DNA of 64,000 bases from Nostoc cf. commune SO-36 (GTDB taxonomy: Bacteria; Cyanobacteriota; Cyanobacteriia; Cyanobacteriales; Nostocaceae), in assembly GCF_023734775.1 (NCBI RefSeq), contig NZ_AP025732.1:3106501-3170500 (forward strand), in the 5' to 3' direction. The position numbers and the translations under genes were made by a program. Under the pieces are notes generated by a model. The model made no database searches, was not told the origin of the DNA, and was given only the letters and a program-made list of their open reading frames with translations. This document shows positions 47,863-57,772 of the stretch, piece by piece (position 1 is the stretch's first letter; each line of letters begins with the position of its first letter).

Positions 47863-49450
47863 ATGAGCCAGCAATTTGATGTCATCGTTATTGGCAGCGG
47901 CTTTGGTGGGTCAGTAGTTACCTGCCGTTTGGCTGAATCAGGAGCGCGGGTTTTGGTGTTAGAACGCGGACGGCGTTGGACTAAAGACCAATACCCACGT
48001 CAAGCCAAAGATGCCTGGATTTATGAACACACCCAGCCGCAAAAATATAATGGCTGGCTCGATTTACGTTTCTTTAAGGGGATGGCCGTAGCTCAGGGGG
48101 CGGGGGTTGGTGGTGGTTCTCTGTGCTATTCCAGCGTGGTTTTAGAAGCAAATCCGACGCGATTTGAGCAAGGCTGGCCACGGGAAATTACTTACAGTGA
48201 ATTGCTGCCTTACTACGATCGCGTGCGAAAAATGATGGGTGTGCGTCCTATACCTCCAGGACAGCATACCCAACGGGCAAAATTGATGCAACAAGCGGCG
48301 CAAAAGGTGGGGTATAGCGATCGCTTCCAAAGTATGCCTTTAGCCATCTCCTTCGATTCAGACTGGAACTACCAACTGGAAGACCCTTTGAATGAAAAGC
48401 ACTCGCGGCAATTTGTCAATGCCCAAGGGCAAAAACAAGGCACTTGTATCCATCTGGGTAATTGTGATTTAGGGTGTGATGTTCACGCCAAGAACACCCT
48501 TGATTTGAACTATATCCCGGCTGGAGAAAACAAAGGTGCAGAAGTGCGATCGCTCCACTTGGTACGCTATATTCAACCAGATGAAGGCGGCTATCGCGTC
48601 ATCTTCGACCGCATCGAAGACGGCAAACTAATTCGTGGTGAAGAGAGGGCCAAAATAGTTGTCATCGCCGCAGGTTCCCTTGGTTCTAGTGAGTTGCTAT
48701 TAAATAGCCGCGATAAGTACGGCACTTTACCTAAAATTAGTCAGCAACTCGGTAAAAAATTGGAGTGCTAATGCCAACGTTCTGACCCCCGACTTTTACG
48801 GTAAAGATGTTGAGGTTAAGCAGTCTATTGGCCCAACTATTACCGCAGGTATGGACTTTACCGACGGTAGCTTTGAAGGTGAGAGTTTTATTATTGAAGA
48901 TGATGGTTTTCCCAATATGTTGCTGAATGCCATTAGCAGCAAAGTTAATTCTGGCAAATTCAGCCTATTCGCCTTAGCTTTACGCAACCATTTGCAACGT
49001 GGACTGGACGAAAAAAATCCCTTAAGCAATGTTATGGTTTGGCTAGGTGCGGGTGTTGATGCTGCCGACGGAAAACTTTCTCTCGGTCGCAACTGGCTCA
49101 AACCTTGGGAAACAGACTTAAAACTTGACTGGAATATCCAGCGCTCAAAGTCTGCAATTGATGCCATCCTGAATCTGCAAAAGCAACTTTCCCAAGCTAA
49201 CGGGGGTAAACTTTACATTCCTTTGTACTGGTCGGTTCTTCGTAGTTTGTTGACAGTGCATCCTCTGGGGGGTTGCAAAATGGGCACAACTGCTGAAGAT
49301 GGCGTTGTCGATCATAAAGGCGAAGTCTTTGGCTACAAAAATCTTTACGTCGCGGATGGGGCAATTTTACCTCAAGCTGTTGGACGCAACCCTTCTATGA
49401 CTATCGCTGCCTTAGCAGAACGGGTGGCTCACTTAATGGTGAGCAACTAA
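47863..49450 (+). pseudogene. GMC oxidoreductase (cholesterol-oxidase-like), one-base frameshift
   Basis: FAD-dependent alcohol oxidase/dehydrogenase. The N-terminus FDVIVIGSGFGGSVVTCRLA (residues 4-23) and VLVLERGRRW are the FAD motif; GAGVGGGSLCYSSV follows at about 77-90. The first frame ends at 48771 with LGKKLEC. Removing one A from the A-run 48754-48759 gives LGKNWSANANVLTPDFYGKD and the rest: VHPLGGCKMGTTAEDGVVDH with the active-site His, and VADGAILPQAVGRNPSMTIA closing the FAD site. Repaired length about 528. It is closest in style to cholesterol oxidase type GMC enzymes. Five bp after the catalase-like gene, last gene of the operon. Confidence 0.82.
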
Positions 49451-49531
49451 TCGCAGGAAGGCAGAGTAGCAACCATTCAGTGAGCTACCCTGCCTTAGAT
49501 TTTGTGATTTACCGAAAAATTGGGTTTAAAG

Positions 49532-49962
49532 CCCCGTCCTTCTAGGACGGCTTTCAATTAATTAGTGTACCAGTACACTATGCTAATAATAGTGGAAAGG
49601 TAATCAACCACTTAAAAAACCTAGCTGTCAAAAGACAAAGCACTAAACCTTGATAATTGAACGGCAGTTGCTCTACTTGGGGAAACCCCAAGACCGCACT
49701 GCCTCATCTATGCGGTTCTACTGCATTTTTCTAGTTTCCTCCTAGCAGTAGGTAAAAGATTCATAGGGGCTAGACGACTCAGAATTTTGGAACAAATTGT
49801 TTCAAGTAAAACAGGACTTGCAGAAATGCAACTACCGAGGGGCACTCGGAAAGTTAACGCTTGGGGAGAATCCCACCTATGGTCTAGATGACGCAAGGAC
49901 TCTAGATTAAGTGGTTTCGTTGAACCAAGAATCCCGGTCGATTTATCGCGGGGAGTGTCAAG
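49532..49962 (+). mobile_element. IS200/IS605-family remnant with tnpB 3' end
   Basis: The left side has the typical end hairpin ccgtccttctaggacgg (49533-49549) and a agtgtaccagtacact palindrome (49563-49580). The right side encodes the C-terminus of TnpB from about 49760 (RLRILEQIVSSKTGLAEMQL, then GTRKVNAWGESHLWSR). An in-frame TGA (49887-49889) follows, then RKDSRLSGFVEPRIP. The right end shows gaaccaagaatcc plus a cgcggggagtgtcaa tail. All of tnpA and most of tnpB are missing. The remnant overlaps the 3' end of the neighbouring FAD oxidoreductase gene. Confidence 0.7.
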
Positions 49963-51467
49963 GTTTGCAAAATACTTAAAGCCACCGCTTCCGCTACCTT
50001 AATCCCATCGATACCAGCTGAGAGAATTCCCCCGGCGTATCCCGCGCCTTCACCAGCCGGATAAAGACCGACTGTATTTAAACTCTGATAATACTCATTG
50101 CGTTTAATCCGAATCGGTGATGATGTGCGGGTTTCTACCCCAGTTAACACAGCATCATTCATCGCAAATCCTTTAATTTGTTTCTCAAAAGCCGGAAGGG
50201 CTTCGCGGATAGCTGCGATCGCATAATCTGGTAAACTCTCACTCAAATCACCCAAATGTACCCCAGGTGTATAAGACGGTTTAACAGTGCCCAATGCAGT
50301 TGAGGCGCGATGGTTGAGAAAGTCACCTACCAACTGCCCCGGAGCTTCATAAGTTCCGCCGCCTAATTCAAAAGCTCGTTCTTCCAAGCGCCGTTGAAAG
50401 TCAATTCCTGCCAAGGCATTTCCCGGATAATCTTCGGGGGTGATGCCCACAACGATCGCACTATTGGCATTGCGTTCATTGCGAGAGTATTGGCTCATCC
50501 CATTGGTAACAAGTCGCCCCGGTTCTGATGCGGCTGCAACCACTAAACCCCCAGGACACATACAGAAACTATAAACAGAACGACCATTTTGGCAGTGGTG
50601 AACCAGTTTGTAATCGGCAGCACCTAAAAGCTTATGACCAGCTTGAGTGCCGAAACGACATTTATCGATGAGAGTCTGCGGATGTTCGACCCGAAAGCCG
50701 ATGGAAAAAGGTTTAGGCTCTATGTAAACCCCACGTTCAAATAGCATTTGGAAGGTATCGCGGGCGCTGTGCCCCACTGCCAAAACTACATGATTGCTAG
50801 CGATATATTCCCCACTGGCGAGGGTGACTCCTTGCACCTGTCCATTTTCGATGTTGATATCTTCCACCCGGCTTTGAAAGCGAATTTCGCCGCCGAGAGA
50901 TTCAATTTTGGCACGCATACTTTGGACAATTCCCACCAGTTTAAAAGTACCGATATGCGGTTTGTTAATATAAAGAATTTCTGGTGAGGCTCCCGCGTTG
51001 ACGAGTTCGGTTAGTACCTTACGCCCATAATGCTGAGGATCTTTGACTTGACTGTAGAGTTTGCCATCAGAGAATGTACCCGCCCCACCTTCGCCAAACT
51101 GGGCATTTGATTCGGGGTTGAAGTCTGATTTTTTCTTCCAAAAGCCAAAAGTATCAGCAGTGCGATCGCGGACTTGTTTCCCACGTTCTAAAATGATTGG
51201 GCAAAAACCCATTTGCGCCAGCATCAAACCCGCAAACAATCCACAAGGCCCAGTACCAATCACGATGGGGCGAATCGCCAAATTGCTTGGTGCTTGTGCC
51301 ACTGGGCAATAACTCATGTCTGGCGTAACCATTATATGAGGATCTTTTTTCAGGCGCTTGAGTAGATGAGTTTCCTGAGTCGTTTCTACATCCAGAATAT
51401 AAACAAGAGCGATCTCTCCTTTCTTACGGGCATCATAGCTACGCTTGAAGATGGAATAGCTGATCAA
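49902..51467 (-). CDS. FAD-dependent oxidoreductase (COG2509 type)
   Basis: Flavoprotein of 521 residues as read from TTG 51467. IRPIVIGTGPCGLFAGLMLA (FAD motif), NAQFGEGGAGTFSDGKLYSQ, HVVLAVGHSARDTFQMLFER and GLYPAGEGAGYAGGILSAGI are clear hallmarks. Upstream, one base lost at about 51543 hides the true N-terminus; with it, KLPLDHAEDEIKTAILKKLQ joins an ATG at 51562. The last residues (GFLVQRNHLI) lie inside the IS200/IS605 right end, so the C-terminus has been rewritten by insertion of the element. Reaction unknown in the family. Confidence 0.85.
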   Translation of the reverse strand: MISYSIFKRSYDARKKGEIALVYILDVETTQETHLLKRLKKDPHIMVTPDMSYCPVAQAPSNLAIRPIVIGTGPCGLFAGLMLAQMGFCPIILERGKQVRDRTADTFGFWKKKSDFNPESNAQFGEGGAGTFSDGKLYSQVKDPQHYGRKVLTELVNAGASPEILYINKPHIGTFKLVGIVQSMRAKIESLGGEIRFQSRVEDINIENGQVQGVTLASGEYIASNHVVLAVGHSARDTFQMLFERGVYIEPKPFSIGFRVEHPQTLIDKCRFGTQAGHKLLGAADYKLVHHCQNGRSVYSFCMCPGGLVVAAASEPGRLVTNGMSQYSRNERNANSAIVVGITPEDYPGNALAGIDFQRRLEERAFELGGGTYEAPGQLVGDFLNHRASTALGTVKPSYTPGVHLGDLSESLPDYAIAAIREALPAFEKQIKGFAMNDAVLTGVETRTSSPIRIKRNEYYQSLNTVGLYPAGEGAGYAGGILSAGIDGIKVAEAVALSILQTLTLPAINRPGFLVQRNHLI

Positions 51468-51881
51468 TTCTTCGTCCGTGATTTGCAGCTTTTTGAGGAT
51501 GGCGGTCTTGATCTCATCTTCAGCATGATCAAGCGGGAGCTTACTTCTGTTAGTCGTAACATAGCGAGGAGAAATGCGTACTATCTATCAAGATATTAGC
51601 AAGGGGGGCAAGAGGCAGGGAGAATCTGCCTTCTGCCGAAACTTTACTTGAACAATGACTTTTTTACGTCATGGAAAAAGCTAACCCCCTTCCCAACGCA
51701 GTTGCAACGAGTAATAATATCTTTTTAATTGGGTAGTTGAGTGTTCCAGAGATTTTTCATCAAGAGCAACATTAGTTTCCTTTTGATTTGGATTATGGGA
51801 AATGTTAATTCCCATAACCTGGTGAATATAGATGTAGAAGTTGACTATATCACCATACTTTAATTAGCTTAAAGTCTGTGA

Positions 51882-52319
51882 TTATTCTCTGCCTAAAGTT
51901 TGTTTGTTAAGCAAGCGAATTTCTGCTGCTAATTCTTGCCGAGTGGAATCTTTGAGCAAATAGCGGAAAATAAACCAAATTGTGTAACCAAGTCCAATTA
52001 ATTCGAGAAATGGAGAAAGTAGGGGAATATCATTTATGGCGTTGAGTACCGCTAGAAAAATCCTTAGTGCAGTCACTGTTATCACAAGCAACGCAAAGCT
52101 GACAATCAGCGATTTGTATTCTTGGTAAAATCTACCTGTGTACTCAGGTATTTTTGCCAAAAATATAGAAATCTGCTTACCAATTTTTTGCCATTGTTCT
52201 TCATTTTTCGAGGCGGGTGGCAACATTGCCAAGTTTCCAGACTCTGAACCTTTAAGTGCTTCTATCTGGTTTGGGGAAGCAGTATTGACATACTGATCTT
52301 GCTGTAATTCGGTATCCAT
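51882..52319 (-). CDS. CAAD-domain thylakoid protein
   Basis: Protein of 145 residues. A polar N-terminal half (about 1-65) precedes the CAAD domain (about 65-145): two membrane helices (SLIVSFALLVITVTALRIFL and PFLELIGLGYTIWFIFRYLL) and an amphipathic tail RQELAAEIRLLNKQTLG. CAAD was found appended to aminoacyl-tRNA synthetases in cyanobacteria; stand-alone forms are related to CURT1, which curves thylakoids. No synthetase lies next to it. The 414 bp upstream (52320-52733) are AT-rich and hold its promoter. Confidence 0.85.
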   Translation of the reverse strand: MDTELQQDQYVNTASPNQIEALKGSESGNLAMLPPASKNEEQWQKIGKQISIFLAKIPEYTGRFYQEYKSLIVSFALLVITVTALRIFLAVLNAINDIPLLSPFLELIGLGYTIWFIFRYLLKDSTRQELAAEIRLLNKQTLGRE

Positions 52320-52733
52320 AATTATCTCCTGATTTTCTGCAATGAGAGCGGTTTTAAAGTTTACACTTTGTTATGATAAATTTTGGCAACACTTGCTTTA
52401 CAACTAGATTTATTACTCCTTAGCGGCACAGCTAAATATTTATTTGCAAATTTATTAAGACTTTAATAATATTTAGGCATTTTTAAATTTCCTTCTCATC
52501 AATCTTTTGGCATAGATTTTGTCTTCTATAAGTGTGATAGAGCAAGTATTACAACTTAAGCAAATAAACCTTTAACAATGTGAGGATATTTGATTTAAGT
52601 GTAAGGTGTTAATAAGCATATCAAACTAGCTAGATTTGATTGTATGTATTGATTTAGCTAGTTTTAGCTTTTTGACATTTACTGCTTAGATAAAATGTGA
52701 GCCACTATTTTTTATTCCAACCTCCCGCCTCAT
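52320..52733. other. AT-rich intergenic region upstream of the CAAD gene
   Basis: I see no gene, repeat or clear hairpin. The short palindromic text agctagattt...agctagtttt near 52629-52668 might be a stop signal for the LD-carboxypeptidase gene. Confidence 0.3.
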
Positions 52734-53761
52734 TTACACAAGACTAACACCCGCTTCTAACATTCGTATTGTCCCAAGTTCGGCATTTATTTCCACTTCT
52801 ACACCGATTGGTAAAGTAAATTTATCCTTAATATGACCAATCATTGAACCGTACCAAGCAGGAATACCTAAAGGAAGTATGTGTTGTTGCAATACTTGCA
52901 TTAATGTGAATGACGGTTCATCTCCAAGACTACATTTAGTGCATTGCCCAAAGATAAAGCCAGCAATTTGATTAAGTATCCCAGAAGTTTTTAACTGCGT
53001 CAGCATCCTATCTTATACGATAAACATCCTCGCCAACTTCTTCTACAAACAGGATGCTTTTGTTCCAAGAAGGTAGGTAAGGTGAACCTACCATCGCTGA
53101 TAGGAACTGATAAGTTTCCACCTACAAGTTTACCTCTCGCCTTTCCCGGTGCTATTGTCTCCACCCGCACTTCGCTAGGGTTGAGATTTTGCATAGTCAC
53201 AGCTTCAGCATTAAATAGGATGCGCTTGAAGTAATCGACTGTAAATTGATTCCAGGTAGATGTAGCAACTGGCCCATGAAAAGTAATCACCTGAGTACGG
53301 GCATTAATTGCCAACAACAGCGTTGTAATATCGCTGTAACCGATGATAATTTTCGGATGGGAGCGGATTAGCGTGTATTTGAGTAGGGGTAGAATGCGAT
53401 TACAACCCCAACCGCCACGCATGGGGATAATTGCTTTGATGGTGCGATCGCTAAACATCAAGTTTACATCATCGGCGCGATCGCTGTCTTTACCCGCTAA
53501 ATAGCCGTAACGATCTAAAATATGCTTCCCCAGCTTGACTTTTAACCCTAACTGTGAAACTGCTTTCTGTGCTGCTTCAATGTCTTTAGCGTCAACAATA
53601 CCCGCAGGGGCTATCAATCCTACGGTATCGCCTGCTTGCAGGTGGGGTGGCTTACGGATGGTGTTTAGAGATGGCTTCCCTTGGGCGGTAAGTGTTGGTA
53701 TTTGAGTGGCTAAGGTAGCCAGCCCACACGTTGCAAGAAATTGCCGACGCTTGATATTCAT
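52734..53761 (-). pseudogene. LD-carboxypeptidase (S66 family), two one-base frameshifts
   Basis: Murein recycling enzyme that removes the terminal D-Ala of the tetrapeptide stem. Twin-arginine-like start NIKRRQFLATCGLATLA, so an exported form is possible. Landmarks: AGDTVGLIAPAGIVDAKDIE, IIPMRGGWGCNRILPLL and IIGYSDITTLLLAI with the nucleophile Ser. Extra bases at about 53103 and 53013 must both be removed to pass through SVLSAMVGSPYLPSWNKSIL and EDVYRIDRMLTQLK. The last frame gives GFIFGQCTKC and the His region LGIPAWYGSMIGHIKDKFTL. Repaired length about 341, as in the family. Confidence 0.82.
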
Positions 53762-53798
53762 AACTATTCAGTTGGGGATTAGTATTCTCAAAAGTTAT

Positions 53799-53828
53799 AT
53801 CCCCGACAACTTTTACGAAGTCGGGGAT
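53799..53828. terminator. Terminator-like hairpin
   Basis: atccccgac (53799-53807) and gtcggggat (53820-53828) pair perfectly. It lies downstream of the dynamin-like gene (minus strand), before the LD-carboxypeptidase start. Confidence 0.6.
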
Positions 53829-53873
53829 GTGGATACCGCGAATTTTCGCAAAAGAGGATTGCGATATATAAAA

Positions 53874-56324
53874 TTAAACCTTTTGTACCATATCTGAAAT
53901 CACAAATCCATTATTAGCAAACTTATCATCAGTGTCCAACGAATCACCAATTACAGGCAAAAGATGGTCATATAAATGCATAGACTGTAAACAACTATTA
54001 ATACTCAAAGCGGCTGAATTATATGCTGCAATATTTTCTTCAACAACACTTAATAGTCGGCGATTAGTTGCAATTTTTTCTTCAGCTTCTTGTTGCAGTG
54101 TTTTCTCTAAATAAGCCCGCGCCTGTGGGTATTGCTGCAAAATCTCATCTGCTTGCTGTTCTGCCATTGGTAACAAAAGAGTTTTCAGTGTTTGATTAAT
54201 GGTTTGACGGAACGATTTCCGAATAGTTTGGGAAACTTTTGGTTCAAAATCTAGCTTCAATAATTGCCTAATTGCTGGTTCTGCTTCTACGATACTTTCA
54301 GCGTCATAACCTTGAGAAGTTTGTGATAAAGTTTGGCGAAATTGATATATAGAAAAAGTGCCTTCATCGTAAAATCTGGGGCTTTCTCTTACGAAGCGAT
54401 CGCACTCTACACTAGCTGCACTAAATAATGCTTTAGCAACTCCTTTTTCTAACATTCTGATCTCTTGTTCAATCCCACCATCATTATCTAACAGCCGATA
54501 CAACTGGCGATAATATTCTGACTTGCGAATCTTTTCAATCAACCTCTGAAAATAATTTGTAACAACTTGGTGAGAAGATTCAACCAAAATATCTTCTAAT
54601 TGATTTGCTAAGTAATAAAATGCCTCTACTAAAATCGCAATTAAAGGTGCGGTAGCGTTACGGGGATGGCTGATGGTTGCACGTTGATAAGCAGAAGCTA
54701 CAGAAAAAGTATCTAGCAATTCATCTAAACGGCGAATCATTCTTGATTGCAATTGCTTAAAATCTGCTTCAAAAGCATCACAAGAATTATTAATTATTTG
54801 GTTAACTTCTTCTGTGATATGCTCATTAAAGTCTCTACCAATTTGCTGAAGTTGCTGATTGAGACGTTGCAACTCTTGCACCTTCATCGTCTCAATTTCT
54901 TGGGGTTGACTATCTAAATTGCGTTGGACACTCTGATAATGTTTCTTCAGGTTAATACAAACATCTTCCAAATCATCAGCAAGATTTTTAAATAATTGGG
55001 GACGCTTTTCTTCCGTAAGATAGCGAGTAATTGCGGTGCGAAATTCTTCAGTGCCACTATCGTGAATTAGCTTTTCTATAAGTTCATTTCCCCAATCTCC
55101 CAAAATCCTTACATAATTTTGATTTGGAGTTTCAAAGCCGTTAACAGAGACACGGAATTTAGTAGAAGACAGTTTTCCTGAATTTACACAGTAGTTGTTA
55201 AACGCATAGACAAATTGTGGTGTTTCTTCTTTTCCATCTAAACCTTTAATACTTTCTGCGAAAACAGAATCTAAACCAAATCTATCTCGTTGGTTTGTCT
55301 GTTTAATTTGACTGCCGTAAAATCCTAATAATCCACTGGTTTTATAAACCTTGCTTGAATTGGCAAATTGCCCACTAATTAAATCCTCTAATCGTTGCCG
55401 TAGCTGAGTATTATACCAAGTTTCATCGATGCGATTGAAGACATAGAAAACGCGATCGCGTACTCCCCCATTCTCCCGCATTAGTTCCAAAAGTTGTGTT
55501 TCTTCTTTCGTCATGTCACCCGCCGAGGCAGGTTTTAGCACACACACTACCGCCGAAGTATCAAGATGTTGAATTTTGGTATAAGTTAGTTGTGCATCTT
55601 TCTCTACTGGTGCATCTATACCCGGCGTGTCAATAATTACATTACCATCTTGTAACAAAGGATGATTACAGTAATATTCTATTCGCTTCAAGACTGCACT
55701 ATTGCTACCACGACGCGCATATCCAGCCGCTTCTTTGAGATTAGAAAAGTTAAATTGCTCCATTGAATATGTAGCATTATTAACCGTGTTGATGCGATCG
55801 CGGTTTGCTATATATCCCTCTAGCAACAACATTAACGCCTTCGCCTGTTTTGCACGTTCTGATTTATTCTCACCACCCTCCTGCTGAATAATAGTTTCAG
55901 AACCTTGACGTAGCAAGTTAATTAAATCAGGTTGGTTAATATTAGGTACTGTCTTAAATCCTAGTTGTTGGCATAAAGAAACTGCTTGTTCTCGAATCTC
56001 TACTTCACTTAAAAACGTTAAAACAACACGTTCTTTATCTATATCTGCATACTCGATTTTACATTCTGTACCTGTAGCGTGTCCCTCTGCACTGTAGAGT
56101 AATTCTCTTTCTAATAGTGCATTGATTAGCATTGATTTACCAGCGCTAAATGCCCCCGCAAAGACAATCTCAAACTTCGGAGAAATTGCCTTGCTTAAAG
56201 AAGTTTGTACGAGTGTAATATCTTGAGAACGTAGCGTTGGTTCTTGTTGTAAAAGTTGTAATATGGACTCAACTTGCTCTCGCAAATTTTGGCACTGAAG
56301 CGATAAATCTGACATATTCAGCAT
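53874..56324 (-). CDS. Bacterial dynamin-like GTPase
   Basis: Large GTPase of 816 residues. GTPase domain: G1 FAGAFSAGKSMLINALL (about 55-71), the switch Thr in ATGTECKIEYAD, G3 VIIDTPGIDAP (about 222-232) and G4 VFYVFNRIDETWY (about 281-293). Long helical stalk segments follow (KMKVQELQRLNQQLQQIGRD region). A hydrophobic paddle-like stretch ATAPLIAILVEAFYYLANQL lies at about 555-575. The C-terminal helices include EKTLQQEAEEKIATNRRLLS. This is a membrane-remodelling family; it is longer than the well-known Nostoc punctiforme BDLP (about 690). Single gene, no second dynamin next to it. Confidence 0.85.
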   Translation of the reverse strand: MLNMSDLSLQCQNLREQVESILQLLQQEPTLRSQDITLVQTSLSKAISPKFEIVFAGAFSAGKSMLINALLERELLYSAEGHATGTECKIEYADIDKERVVLTFLSEVEIREQAVSLCQQLGFKTVPNINQPDLINLLRQGSETIIQQEGGENKSERAKQAKALMLLLEGYIANRDRINTVNNATYSMEQFNFSNLKEAAGYARRGSNSAVLKRIEYYCNHPLLQDGNVIIDTPGIDAPVEKDAQLTYTKIQHLDTSAVVCVLKPASAGDMTKEETQLLELMRENGGVRDRVFYVFNRIDETWYNTQLRQRLEDLISGQFANSSKVYKTSGLLGFYGSQIKQTNQRDRFGLDSVFAESIKGLDGKEETPQFVYAFNNYCVNSGKLSSTKFRVSVNGFETPNQNYVRILGDWGNELIEKLIHDSGTEEFRTAITRYLTEEKRPQLFKNLADDLEDVCINLKKHYQSVQRNLDSQPQEIETMKVQELQRLNQQLQQIGRDFNEHITEEVNQIINNSCDAFEADFKQLQSRMIRRLDELLDTFSVASAYQRATISHPRNATAPLIAILVEAFYYLANQLEDILVESSHQVVTNYFQRLIEKIRKSEYYRQLYRLLDNDGGIEQEIRMLEKGVAKALFSAASVECDRFVRESPRFYDEGTFSIYQFRQTLSQTSQGYDAESIVEAEPAIRQLLKLDFEPKVSQTIRKSFRQTINQTLKTLLLPMAEQQADEILQQYPQARAYLEKTLQQEAEEKIATNRRLLSVVEENIAAYNSAALSINSCLQSMHLYDHLLPVIGDSLDTDDKFANNGFVISDMVQKV

Positions 56325-56640
56325 CCTGACAATATTTATCTATATATTAGTAATATTAATTGTCTTGACGGTTCAGTAAAATTCCTGATAATTTTTATCT
56401 AAACAGAATTCAGGAATCAGAAGTCAGAATTCAGTATGAATTCTGTACGAGTGGTGGATGAATAAACGGGTTTAAAACCCCCACTAAATTTTCAATTTGG
56501 TGGTCTTAAAGACGCTCGACGATTTGCTAACGCTACGCTATCAGTGGTGGGTCTGAATCCCCCACTGATTTATTCTGACTCCTGAATTCTGACTTCTGAA
56601 TTCTTCTTCATGCAATTTAATTGCTGGATATTACTTAAAC
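56325..56640. repeat. Repeat-rich spacer with gaattctg and cccccact motifs
   Basis: Contains repeated gaattctg/tcagaattc units (56410-56445, 56570-56610) and two related blocks with aacccccac / gtgg pairs (56455-56500 and 56540-56570). No protein gene. Confidence 0.5.
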
Positions 56641-56759
56641 AACTCACTAATAACTATTGCCTAACGAAAATTTTTGCAATCAGATTGAAACCCCAAGGCA
56701 TTTAAGACAAAGCTTAAAAAATTTTGTCAAGGTTATCAATAATTAGAAATTATCCCTGA

Positions 56760-56890
56760 CTAAGTAGGTAGGCATGATTAAATATAAGATGTCATTGCGA
56801 GTGAAGCGAAGCAATCGCAAAGTCTCTGGGATTGCTTCGCTTCACTCGCAATGACGGAAAATATTATATTTATTTACGCCCATTTACTTA
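56760..56890. mobile_element. MITE-like element, AAGTAGGTAGGC family, copy 2
   Basis: Starts ctaagtaggtaggcatg and ends cgcccatttactta, imperfect inverted ends. Inside is a perfect 26-bp inverted repeat (56791-56816 and 56830-56855) of the cattgcgag family, nearly the same as that at 25659-25723. Confidence 0.65.
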
Positions 56891-56948
56891 TTTATAAATA
56901 TGGTTAATATCAAAATACAGTTAGGATAAAATTCAGGGCTATTTCATT

Positions 56949-57150
56949 AAGTAGGTGCATCTAAATAAATATAAGATAGTTCGTCATTGCGTTGGCGTTA
57001 GTCTTCCCGCAGGGTACGAAGTGTTTGCGGAGCGTCTCTAAAAGTTGCAATCGCAAAGACTGGGATTGCCACGTTTCACTTCTCTATGAGGCGCTACCGC
57101 GAACGTTGCGATCGCAATGACATCTTATATTTAATTGCGTCTACTTACTT
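56949..57150. mobile_element. MITE-like element, AAGTAGGTAGGC family, copy 3
   Basis: aagtaggtgcatctaaat...ataagat at the left and atcttatatttaattgcg...ctacttactt at the right form inverted ends of about 29 bp. Inside are tcgtcattgcg and gcgatcgcaatgaca arms with a GC-rich centre. About 60 bp from copy 2, so the spacer has taken two insertions. 57151-57355 is AT-rich promoter-type DNA. Confidence 0.6.
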
Positions 57151-57355
57151 ATCTATCTTTTAAATTCTCAAACACTTTCTCAAACACTATACAAATGTTA
57201 ACATTATATAATGTATGATAGAGATAATATATAAAATAGTTGAAAGTTATTGTTAGCTACAAGATTGTTGGGTTTAGACCTAAAGTAAAATGAAACCTTT
57301 CAGTATTTTATATTTTACGTCGGCATTGTTGTTAGACAAGATAGTGTAATTTGTT

Positions 57356-57760
57356 ATGCAACCTCTTCTGCCTCTTGCTGGCTTAAATATTCTTGTAGTT
57401 GAAGATGATGATGATATTCGCTTTTTTATTACTACAGTGTTAGAAGCAGATGGAGCGACCATTGTAGCTGTTCCATCTGCACCGGCAGCACGGGAAGTTT
57501 TACCGCAATTGCAACCTGATGTCTTAATTTGTGATATAGGTATGCCTGGGGAAGATGGCTACACTTTTATCCGAAAAATACGAGCGCTTAAGCCAGATAT
57601 GGGTGGACAAGTTCCAGCTATTGCCTTAACTGCTTATAACGATAGCGAGGATCGTATTCGCGCTTTGGAAGCTGGCTTTCATACTCATGTATCTAAACCA
57701 GTATCTCCAGGAGAACTAGTTGAGATTGTCGCTAATTTGTTTGCTTCTTGTAATTGGTAA
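57356..57760 (+). CDS. Single-domain response regulator (CheY-like)
   Basis: Receiver domain alone, 134 residues. ILVVEDDDDIRFF gives the acid pocket, LICDIGMPGEDGYTF the phospho-acceptor Asp (about residue 62), ALTAYND the Thr/Ser switch and HVSKPVSPGELV the Lys. No output domain, so it acts by protein contact or in a phosphorelay. No kinase is adjacent; the REC-kinase at 26098 is far away. Confidence 0.88.
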   Translation: MQPLLPLAGLNILVVEDDDDIRFFITTVLEADGATIVAVPSAPAAREVLPQLQPDVLICDIGMPGEDGYTFIRKIRALKPDMGGQVPAIALTAYNDSEDRIRALEAGFHTHVSKPVSPGELVEIVANLFASCNW

Positions 57761-57772
57761 TAAATGATATTT

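Noticed and set aside
49581..49700. Structured gcagttgctctacttgggg...ccccaag segment considered as a separate ncRNA
   Set aside because: It is part of the IS200/IS605 remnant and matches the internal structured DNA of that element type.
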